Assembly (NCBI GenBank): GCA_964017155.1
Contig: OZ024862.1
Location: forward strand, 37,587,175-37,651,174
Length of the DNA: 64,000 bases
Direction: 5' to 3'
Source of the DNA: Oasisia sp. SBJ-2009
Taxonomy: Eukaryota > Annelida > Polychaeta > Sabellida > Siboglinidae
Program-made: the position numbers and the translations under genes
The notes under the pieces: model-generated
Databases searched by the model: none
What the model was told of the DNA's origin: nothing
Seen by the model: only the letters and a program-made list of their open reading frames with translations
In this document: positions 40,380 to 51,400 of the stretch, piece by piece
How the letters are laid out: each line of letters begins with the position of its first letter
How positions within the stretch are numbered: the stretch's first letter is position 1

Positions 40380-41190
40380 TCGACAAAACAATTGCTGAAC
40401 ACCTGCAAGAGAGAGGGGAAGTTTACAGAGGAATGAAGAATGGGGCTAATTGTCCGAATATAGACAAGAAAGGGAGATGTGCATGGCCCGGGAAAATTAG
40501 AAGCATTACGTTGCTAAGCCATACGTAGAAGTTTCTGGAAAGAATCGTGGATGGGAGAATAAGAACTGTAGCGTAAGGGGGAATCGTTGAAGAACAGCTG
40601 GAATTTAGACAAGGAAGAGGAACAACGGATGGGATATTTGTCCTGAGGTCGCTAGTTGAGAAGAACCTGAAAAGACAGGAGGATATGGCAATTAGATGCA
40701 TAGACCTAGAGAAAGCCTATATGCTACAATCCCAAGATAAATGACAATGGGAACACTTATGTGGATGGGGGTCCCAGAGAGGGAGGTCAGATTGGTGGAG
40801 GGGACACGAAGAGCAGGGAGCTGTCAGGAGAGTCCAATGTTAATGTTGGCCTGACACAAGGGAGCGCTTTGGTCCCACTGTTGTTTGTCGCTGTGGTGGA
40901 ACTGATAAGCAGAAAGATATAAAAGTCATACTCCAGAAACTAGTATTCGCAGGTGGTCTGGCAGTAGTAGCGAATGGGGAAGCAAATCTCCAAGAACAGT
41001 TGATAGAGCGGAAAGATATTTTCAGCAGACATGGACTGAGAGTACGCTTGGTGAAGACAGGGGTAATGTGGGTGGGATATAGAAGGAAAGAGCTGTAAAT
41101 ACACCTGGATGGGAAGAAGCTTAAGCAGAGACAGTTTTGCCTACCTGGATGGGGCCATATGTGGGGTTAACAGTTCGCCAATCTCAAAAA
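40380..41190 (+). pseudogene. Degenerate non-LTR retrotransposon reverse transcriptase
   Basis: Across frameshifts and stops the plus strand reads EEQLEFRQGRGTTDGIFVLR, IRCIDLEKAY, then LVFAGGLAVVANGEANLQEQ and LRVRLVKTGVMWVGY. These match the order of RT fingers/palm motifs in LINEs: FRxGRGTTDxIF, (F/I)IDLEKA(F/Y), a decayed catalytic box where ADD is expected, and VxxxKTxVM. Both the DD box and the frame are lost, so it is inactive. The clade cannot be fixed; RTE- or Jockey-like is possible. Confidence 0.75.
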
Positions 41191-41225
41191 GGAAAAACTT
41201 TTTGGGTGTGGCTTGGACGTTGGCC

Positions 41226-41255
41226 TGAGTGTTCATTTAAAAAGGTAAAGGTAAC

Positions 41256-41316
<61 letters not shown>

Positions 41317-41345
41317 CGCAGTATCCATTCCTCAAAAAAATGTGT
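41226..41345 (-). mobile_element. SINE tail fragment expanded by a (TA)n microsatellite
   Basis: GGTAAAGGTAACTTC, then (AT)n at 41259-41315, then TAGCGCAGTATCCATTCCTC. This is the minus-strand SINE tail seen at 28541, with its internal TATATA grown into a long TA run. Confidence 0.65.
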
Positions 41346-42024
41346 CAACTTATCAAGTATCACCCTGCAATCAGTCCTGTGCAGCTCCATTTGGTACATA
41401 AGGAGTCTTACCTCACTAACAAACAAGGTGGAAAAAATGGCTGATCCATTTCTTTGGACCAGTAAACCCGAAGCTTGGAAAAGAGAATCGATCACTACAT
41501 ATATTAAACACATTTGCTGACAGAGGTCTTAACATTGTAGATATTACAACTAAAATATAATCTCTATTTGTTAAACAAGTTCTGCAATTAATTAAAGAGC
41601 ATAGAGCCAAGTGGACCTTCTTAGCAATGCATTGGCATGTAGTTCTGCTCCGCCTTTACCCACCTTAAATGTCATGGTGCTGGTTCACATCCGGGTAATC
41701 TAGTCGGAGAGACAAGCCATCAATCGATGCCTTTTCGACGACTTTCAATGTTATTAGTAAGATCATTGCTTAGAACTGTATCAGCTTAGAACATGTTAAA
41801 TGCGCTTCTTTGAGTTTGACTTGCTCCGCGCAAATTAATCGGCACATCCCATGATGGTTCGACAGACAGTCACACGTGCGTGGACAGCCAGTCTTTGCCA
41901 CGCCCCACGAACGTCGCCCGGTCAAAAATTACGCAATATGTACTGGAGCGCCAGCGACCGATGTCGTTTCGATCGGCGCAGCAACTTATCTCTTGTTTCG
42001 GCTGTTCGCATCTATTCACGCACG

Positions 42025-42052
42025 CACGCACGCACACTCACACGCACACATA
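42025..42052 (+). repeat. (CACG/CACA)n microsatellite
   Basis: Short GCAC-rich tract. A longer related one lies at about 42653-42712. Confidence 0.85.
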
Positions 42053-42124
42053 TATGAATACACAAAGCGATGTGTACATATTGAACTTTGCAGAAACTTT
42101 ATACACTGCAACTGGACGCATATA

Positions 42125-42557
42125 CAGTAGTCCCCTTCTTATACGGCCCCCCTCGCTATCGGCCACCCGCATTATAAGGCCACATTTTCATAGTATTTTC
42201 TAATACAAACTACATCTCACTAGCGGCAACCCTGCTAACGTAGCCAATGATCAGGGTTGGAAGAAGAATCATCCCCTCTTCAGCCAATCGCTAGTCAAAA
42301 AATGCAATCTTTAATCACAAGTCAGAAGGCCTACCATACACACTCGTCATTCTTGGCAAAACATCATATAGACGGTATTGTTTCAATGCTAGATGTCTCA
42401 AATGTTGACAACGTATGCGTGTGTGCTTAAAAAGGACCGGCCAGTTTGCCTTGAAACAGGGGCATTTATCGATGGTTCCCCTCACCAGAGGCCATCTGCC
42501 TTACAAGGTCACTTTGGGTTTGCTGAAAGTTTGGCCATATAAGAAGTGGACTACATG
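42125..42557. mobile_element. pogo/Tigger-like MITE, 433 bp
   Basis: Left end CAGTAGTCCCCTTCTTATAC and right end (reverse complement) CATGTAGTCCACTTCTTATA are inverted repeats, flanked by TA dinucleotides. No transposase. Tc1/mariner-pogo superfamily elements use TA target sites. Confidence 0.7.
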
Positions 42558-42652
42558 TACACAATTTACAAAGTACAATTACTACCACTCCACTGGTATG
42601 GGGATTAGGAGCAACAGTCAAAAATTAATTGTAAACAGCTCAAAATCACATA

Positions 42653-42712
42653 AACACACGCACGCACGCACGCACGCACGCACTCACGCACGCACGCACA
42701 CACACAAAACCC
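42653..42712 (+). repeat. (CACG)n microsatellite
   Basis: About 14 GCAC units ending in CACACACA. Confidence 0.95.
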
Positions 42713-45236
42713 AACACAAACAATAAAACACAAACAATTTATTATAACCTCATCCTGGTATACATCCAACAAAACTGGAGTAAATAATTACACACAATTA
42801 AATATTGTATAAAATGGTTTCACACAAGATACAACCTGCAAAATAAAAACACTCCCAGAGAATCTAAATAATTCACATACTAATGTCTAGGGTGGAGATT
42901 CAGATACGTTATAAAGATCTTTAGTTCAGTCTCAACCATATCATATAACAATTGGTTGCTTAAAATTGTCATAAAAAGAGCACTACAAGCACACACAGAG
43001 TAAACTGCATTCCCTGCAATATCCTGGTTTGATATATCATTTATTATTTAGAGATTTTTTATTTTAAGGTAATCTGTATATTCCTGTAAAATGTAGAGAT
43101 ATGGCATAGACAAATACTGTTATTTGGTATTATTATTATTTTCTATCCCAGACTCATCATTTTATATTTGGCGTATTAAAAATGGTGTGCATTTAGAGTG
43201 TTAAAGGGCCTACTAATGCTATCTGAATTTGTTTCTGAAGAATTCCCACACAAAAATTGTGGCAACTAATTGTAGTTTGGAGTATGTCTGCTAGATAGAT
43301 TTTTTTCAAATGTTATCTATCTATCTTTGCCACAAGTAAAGGTACAACATCTAACTTGGTGACTGTAAAGATGAAGGCAGTAGTATCATTTCTGTTTCTT
43401 TACATAACAAAGAATTCTGTTGATACTAAATATCACATCCCTTGTAAAATCAACCAAGACATCAGCATCAGATTGTAAATATATTAGAAATGAACACTCA
43501 GTTACGCAACCTACATCTGTAACATGAACTTTTAAAAACTATGACTCCTTGACTTAGAACCTGTAAAATTGTATAACGATTCTTTTATATACAAACAACT
43601 TGACGTCATTCTCATTTCCTTGGCATCACCATAACTGGTCAGTTTCTGTGTTAATCAATGAATATTCAACTGGTTGTAGTATAAATACACAGTATTATGG
43701 TAGACACTTGTACTGTGTGCACCATGCTAGTTATCCATGGATGCAAGGTTCGTTTAATGTAATTATACAGAACAAGACAATCGTATGCCAACATGTTTCT
43801 AATAGCAAGCTTCCACAGTACAATAGTTGTCAGAGAGTAATAAAGGGTGTGGTGGTGGACATCTGGATAATTAGGCAACTAGTTATTCAATTAAACATGC
43901 TGCTTTTATGAACACTGGTATTTTACGAAAAGTCAGTATAAAACTACTTCCACAATGCATATGACACATGGCGGGTTTCCTTTGTGACTCCTTCAGATAG
44001 TTTGTTGTTTCTGGCATGAAATCTGAATAAACGAAAACCTGTTATTATAATTCCTTAGCATGTTTACAGTCGTACAACTGAACCAATACGACGTCGTAAT
44101 TAGCCATGGGTTCATGCTACTTTTATTCTGTGAACTTTTGTCCACCAGCATACCCGTCTCATGAGACTGGTTTGTGCGATCTAGTGAACAGTTAACAATG
44201 ATATGTCCCCTACAAGCAGTGACCACTGGAGCCAGTATCGTGTGGCCACACATTCCAGGTAAACAATAAAAACAGTTCTGCCAGATTATGATAGTTTGAT
44301 GTATAATAATTTTATAACGACTGCATACCTTTAAATCACTTCTTCAAAGCATGCCAGTATTAAGTGACCAACACCATTATACAGTCTCTGATTGGCAGTT
44401 TCTCAAAGCCATATTTCTTGCATTCATTGCAATGGTAGAACACTAGTCATAAAAAGTTTGAAAAATATGCATTAGTTGTCCAAAAAAAAAATTTTACTTT
44501 AATAAAACAGGTTTGACAGAAGCAATTTTTTTTTACTAAGTAAGACCCAGTAAATAAATAGTTTGGTTCAAACAAAATTCCCTTAAACATACAACTTAAA
44601 AACAATCCTATATGTGCCTGAAGTATGTGGCCATGAAGCAACTAAGTTATCTCCCTTTCAAGAGACAATTAGATATGGAAGTTTCATCAGCAGCTCAAAG
44701 AATCACAGCAGTGGGGCCTGTGTCCAACATGTATACACATCATCACGTGTAGAACGTCTACTCGTTATACATACTGCTGTTGTCTTACAATATACTTCTC
44801 ACTACCCTGCAGCTTATGGCTCGCACACAAAAGGAGGCCACCTGTTATTACATTTTCATTTAGTAATTAGTAATTACTATGTTCTTAAGATTATTATAAC
44901 TATGTCGAACCCTCCGAATTGTGTTTGGGAAACCGGGCATGATGTTTGCTGTTTGGAAGATCTACAATAAAAAGTTGCACCAAAGTGGGTGTCATTCAAA
45001 GAATTTGTATTGTAGCGAGATTAAATAACGTTAGTCATGTCTTTGGATAGCACCTAACTAAATCACCAGACCAGTTCTACTAAGTTATCTGAATTCCAAA
45101 CTAGGGTCTGTGTAAAGTGGTGAAGTGTTGTCTTCACTGCATCCCCACAGCAAGAGTACGGACACTACAGACAACCTATGACAAGTGACAGTGAGGTTGG
45201 GGTGACTTTGGTTGGTTGGGGTGACTCGTGTGGCCA
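42713..45236. other. Intergenic region downstream of GMPR, no gene recognised
   Basis: AT-rich, with scattered short ORFs of no recognisable similarity. It includes the GMPR 3' untranslated region immediately left of 45237, whose extent is not visible. Confidence 0.5.
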
Positions 45237-45435
45237 TCAGCGGGGCTCTGCAGACCCAGCGAAGACTTCGTTGAGCTGCTGAGTGACTCGGATGAACGTT
45301 GTGCGTTTACTGAGTTCCTTCAACTTGAGAGCCCCGACATACGTGCACGTGGAGCGCAGGCCTCCGAGAATGTCCTGGGCGGTGTTATAGACGGGACCGC
45401 GGTATGGGATCTCCACCGACTTGCCCTCCGACGCC
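45237..45435 (-). CDS. GMPR: GMPR exon 7 (last)
   Basis: One nt, 65 codons and [68 protein letters not shown]. It carries the catalytic Glu289 and the phosphate/K+-loop region. Acceptor CTTGCAG. Confidence 0.96.
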
Positions 45436-48400
45436 CTGCAAGATGATCATGTTTCAGTGGGGTAACTTTGTGTATTCAGTTACATTTCTTCCATGCTCAG
45501 TGAGTCGTTCTTGTCTGATTTAAACTAAAGTAGTACCTGTCATTCGCAAATGTCTTTTCTGCACAGCTAATAAAATGTAAGGACAAGTACTCTTTACAAA
45601 AATTACTTGAAGTACAGTCAAAAAATTGCACATGAAGTAAGCATAGATATGGTTTTGTTAGATTTTTTTATATCTAATGGCCAAAAATAGTTCCATGCAC
45701 CTCCCAAAGACACACACACTTCTAGTGATCATGCATATTCATGCCAGGGAATCAGCTAGTTGGAAAATATGACTGGTTGCTTTGCCAACATAAATCGTAC
45801 ATTGGAAATAACCACCTATAATCTAAAATTAGAGAAATACCAGCAACTTTGTATCATCTAGAAAAGTAAACTTCATTGTAACTTGTTACATGTAAAATAT
45901 GTAATCTGCCACCAGCTGGTAGTATTTTAATAATGTACTCTCTCGATGTACCAAAGTACTGTACGTCAAGTACTTTGATACATCAACAGAGTACATTACT
46001 CAGGGTTGCCACTCATGGAAGCTTTCAAAATTCCCTGACTTTTCCTCAAAGACTCAAAGATTCATTTTCCCTGACCATGCTGACTGAATAATCATGAAAC
46101 GTTATGCGCGATGTACATATAATGAGCAATTAACTAACAAAATATAATCAATGTTCGATGCCCACTCAGATTGCCAGTTATGGCATTATTACACCAGTCA
46201 ACTGAAGAACGTATGGTATCCACATTTTTAAAAGCATATGTTTGTGGTATCAACATTGTTTCACGGGATCGTTACGCGTAATGAATTCGAGTTCGCGGCA
46301 TCGCGGCGTTACGCGCATGACATGAGAAAGTCCAATTTCCCTGACTTTCAATGAATTTTCTGGTATTTCCCTGACTTTTCTCAAAATCTCAAATTTCCCT
46401 GACCCAGTACAAAATTCCCTGACTTTTCCCTGACCAGTGGCAACCCTGTTACTACCACATACCTGTAGTCTGCGACGCCACCTGCGTACATCTTCATGGC
46501 TGTGGCAGACGCCATGCCGTAGAAGAGTTTCAGTTTCTTGCCGTTGCGTTCGATCACCTCTCCTCCTGACTCGTCGTGGCCGGCCAGCATCCCTCCCACC
46601 ATCACAAAGTCTGCTCCAGCACCAAACGCCTTCGCCACATCGCCAGGACACGTGCAGCCCCCGTCCTGAAGCACATGGGCAGTAAAAGCAGGGTCCGTAC
46701 ACATCTGGACATTTGAATTCCAAGGCTATTCAAGACTTTTCAAGGCTATTTCAAAAAGAAATTCAAGACTGTTTTAACACCATGTGTACTTTTAAGCACA
46801 GTGAATTAATATAAAATTTAAAAATAATTACTTTACTAAGAAAAAAATGGCACTGACCACAATGAAATGGTGATTACCCATTGCGCACATGTTATTTTTG
46901 TGCGTAGGCTTTTCCTTTTCCAGCTTATATTTATCATAACCATTGACCACAATTAAATTCAAGAGTTTTCAAGACTACTTTGTAAAATTCAAGGATTTCA
47001 AGGCCTTGAATTTGGTCCAATCACATTCAAGGCTTTTCAAAACTTTAAAAGGCCCTATATGGACCCTGTAAAAGGCAAGTTCTTATATAGCATTACAGCA
47101 GTCCCTCTCTTTAGCGGACACTCCTGTATCCAAGCAAAAGTGTCCCTACATTGCAGGTGTCCCCTCATCAGAGGGACAGAATTCTTGAGTCGCTGTTTTT
47201 GGCTCTAGACGCCAATTTTGCGGTGTGTGCACACAATTTATGACTTATGACAGAGAAGTTTTAAACCATAAATGTGAATAATGTTACAAAAAAGGAAAAA
47301 GACATTAACAAACAAAATCCATGTTAATCTCATATAAAAATGTATGTTCCAGTTTGTTGTTTTAAAAAGAAGACATGGTTATAGATCACTAAATAATGTT
47401 CAGTAATTTACTTGAGTTCTAGATATAACATTAGCATATTTTTTTTTTTCAACTTCTGATAACTATCATACGTTGCAAAGAATATCTTGCATGAAAAGCA
47501 GCAGCATCTATATGATATTTTATTACACAACTAACATAATCTTTACATGTAAAACTTGAACACAGCATTTATTTTTTATGAGCCAAACTAAGCCATGGTG
47601 ACAGAGGTATGATGGGAGATATTTAAATCAGCATGCGTTCATCTGTTGATAATAACAAGAACATGTTTTTCATTTACATGTCTAATATACTCAAATAATA
47701 ATGCTTAGCCAAAAAGTACATACATTAAAAAACATACAGATGTAGTGTAGATGCGTGGATGGACATTATTTGGATAGATGTGAATGGATTGCACTTCGTT
47801 CTACAAGATTGGAACGTATGCGATGGGCGATAATAGGGTATCGAAGCTGTTCGCGGGAGCTCCAATAAAGCTTATAAACAATGTTAACGACAGGCAAGGG
47901 AAGGGGTATGCATTGCACCTAGGGTAGGTATTTATTAGACTGCTTTCAATGCTCAGTCATCTAAGTAAGAAGTGATTTAAATAACTCCAATTCAGGGCAT
48001 TGTTTAGTTTGTTGTCGGCGCTGCCGGCGCCAGTGTCTGTGAGCTCAGCCTGCAGACTCGATTGCAATTAGTTAACAGGCTTTCCCATTGTCCGGTGACA
48101 CAGAAAAACACACAAGACAATAGCCAGCCATAAATAAAACCAGTTATCCACTCCCAGTTGGGTAAATTAGACAGAATTTGTTTGTTGTTGGTTCATTGAA
48201 AATGGGAAGATTTGATGCTCTGTCCGCCGGGTGTCCGCCGCCATTTTGTAAATAAAATATTTCGACCGATTTGTTGTTAATTAGTGCTTGATGTCCGCCT
48301 TAGCAGGGAATGAAAACCAAAATATCTTGTCCGCTGTCCGCGTCCAGCAGGTGTCCACTCATCAGAGGGACATTAACATGGTAGAGTAGTCCGTACATTG

Positions 48401-51400
48401 AGATAGTGTCCCGACATAGCAGGTGTCCACTCATCAGAGGGTCCGTTGAACGGAGGTACTGCTGTATATCCACCAATCCTTACGAATGATCAAGGCACAT
48501 TACACTTGACAGATCTATTCAGTCAAGCTACTTTAGTACATTCTTAGCACGTCATATATAATGTGTTACATACTGTGAGGTTAAGTGGCACGTTTGCTGT
48601 CATTTGTCCATTTGACCTCTAGTCAGCAACAATGTTTCCAATTTAGTAGCTAAACAAATGCAGTAAACACAATAATAACATAATTTTGGCTATGGAATAA
48701 TTTCTGACCCAAAATAGTTTGTTACATTACTTTTTCATGGTTATTAATCTTCCTGACCACGTCTACTCGTAACAAAGGCAATTTATCTATGTGTACAGTA
48801 ACACTAGTTATAACTTTGTTTCTCCCATCTACACAGCAAAACGTTTGGTCTTTCCACCGGTAACTCAATGTCAAATGACCACCTTCTTGTAATTATGATC
48901 AGTCCTTGTCTCTTTGAAGTCATCACCCACAGTCGCAGTGAACTATTACACATTTGTAAAGATTTTCATCAAGTTGGCAGTATATTATTCCAAACAAATT
49001 TCATAATTACACAACTAGCAATGTTCTACTTATTTCTACGTTTCGACCACCATCGGCAGCCTTCTTCAGGAACTGAATGTTCAGTGGTCACTGTCCGCTA
49101 GATGGCACGGCGAGCAGACTGTCCCACACGTAAGTTAGTCTGTAGCCCCCCTTGTAGCCAATTAGCGAGCAGTGACCACTGACCATTCAGTTCCTGAAGA
49201 AGGCCGCCGATGGTGGTCGAAACATAGAAGTAAGTAGAACATTGCCAGTTGTGTAATTATGAAATTTGTTTGGAATAACGTTTACACGGTTTGAAAACAA
49301 TATAAATCGCCAGACCCACATGACATGGTCCACGTCACTCACAGAGATGATGTGTCCGCCCAGGCCATGAGCCGCATCCGAGCATTCGATGACAGCGCTC
49401 AGTTGTGGGTATCCCACGCCAGTCTTCTTGCGGGTCGTACACACAGACCCGGGCCCGATGCCCACCTTGATGATGTCAGCGCCCGCCAGGAGAAGTTCCT
49501 CCACCATCTCTCCCGTCACCACGTTCCCCGCCTGCCAAAACATGGACACCCCGCACTGACAACACTACTGTTTTAAAGTATTTATTATTTTTTAATAAGT
49601 TCAATCAAATAATCACAGAAAATAGGTTTTAATGTCTTAAATTATTTAAATTAGTTTTATATATACATATCATATATTCTCTACAATTTAATTTATATTT
49701 ATGCTAATGTCTAAAATTATATATTATTTCAATCTATTTTAACAAATATACTTTGCATGTTTTATCTACCCATAATAAAAAATATAAAAAATTATTATTA
49801 TTATTATACATGCATGTATTATTATATCTATTTTGTACTCATTACCAGTATAGTATATGTTTTATTGCTGTCAATTTAAATACTCTGTATGCTTTTTATG
49901 TTTTATGTCTTGTTGCTTTACACTTGTTTGTCGGAAAATAGCTCAGATGAGCTAATGTTATCAAATTCACATGTAAACCGACATTAAATAAAGCTTCTTG
50001 TATCTTATGATGTTTATTATTGCTGAATAACACACCACATTCATCTGTGCCAGACAATGAGGCCTTTAGATGCAGTTTCACGTACCATTATCGTATGGCT
50101 CGGAAATGCTGCTCGTACTTCTTTTACAAATTCGACAAAATGCTCTGAGTACCCATTTGCGACATCGAGACAGATGAACATGACCTCTGGCACAGCAGTG
50201 AGGATACCACGCAGCATGTCGAGGTCTCCACGTGCCATGCCAGCGCTGGCAGCCACATGCTACAAGACAAAACATCAAACGATCAAGTAATTATCTCAAG
50301 CAGGTGGTATACTTAAATGCTGCTTAGGTGAGGTCAAAATACTGATTATAATTAGTGATAATGATAGCTGCTTTCAATTCAGCGACCATTGTGACTATCA
50401 TACATGGTGGGAGGAGACGTGTCTTTCATCACATCATGTGTTTTTGTTTGGGGTTATACCTGACAAACACTTTGAAAAGTTCTCATAGCCAGTTACTACC
50501 CTGAACAGTCAAGAAAATAATAATTAAAAACTTCTTATATGCCAATATTTTCGAAGCTCAAACAGAGTGGTGTGACAAAATCAAGGGATTAAACAATCTT
50601 GTTATGGTAAACAATGCGCGAGTGGTCGACGGATGGACGACGGAGGCTAAGCAGTATTAATGAAATAGGTTTTTAGTCACCGGTAAAATGAAACTATATT
50701 TTGTGCTAATTTAACACTGGCAGGAAGTGAATTCAACACAGTTGGAGCAGCAACTGAGAAAGCTCAGGTTCCATCTTTCGTTTTCACCCAAGGAAAGCAA
50801 AGAAGGTTACTACTGGTTGATCGCAGGTGACTGGGATTTCTTCATGGAGTGAACATCAAATTCAGATATGTTGGTTGTGTAGATAGGCAACTGTACAAAA
50901 CTTGAAAATAATGCGATAGTGCACAGATACAACTATATTGGTCTACAGGTCAGTTCATACCTTCACCAGACTTTTGTTTTCACTTGCAAACTGTTTCCAT
51001 GCGTCAACTGAGTAGTGTTTGTGTATGACAGTGAAGAGGTCTTGCTGAAACCACAAGAGTCACTTCATTATCTTTGCATCACGACAACACATACCCACAG
51101 TGGATGGTCTGGGGTCTAAAATTAATCTGTAGAATGGAATTTTAGCTATAAATCTGTGGTATAGAAAAATTAAAACATAAATTTAAGAGTAAATTAATGC
51201 TGTAAACTATACCTGTTTCAATACTTTTTGGTAAAAAAAAGACAATGGTAGATTGGTAGTTGGTATATAATATACTGGCTTGGAAACATCGTCAATCTAA
51301 TACAAATCGTAATGAGCGAACAAAAGCTAAATTCAATCTAAAGTAATAATTGACATCAACAAAGCATCTAATGGAAAACAAACTCTCTACTATTTAAAAA

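Noticed and set aside
45228..45446. Plus-strand ORF over GMPR exon 7
   Set aside because: Antisense shadow of the exon; the minus-strand frame matches GMP reductase throughout.
49187..49549. GMPR exon 5 as IMP dehydrogenase
   Set aside because: The whole protein lacks the CBS insertion, has GMP reductase length, and places Cys186, Thr188 and Glu289 exactly.
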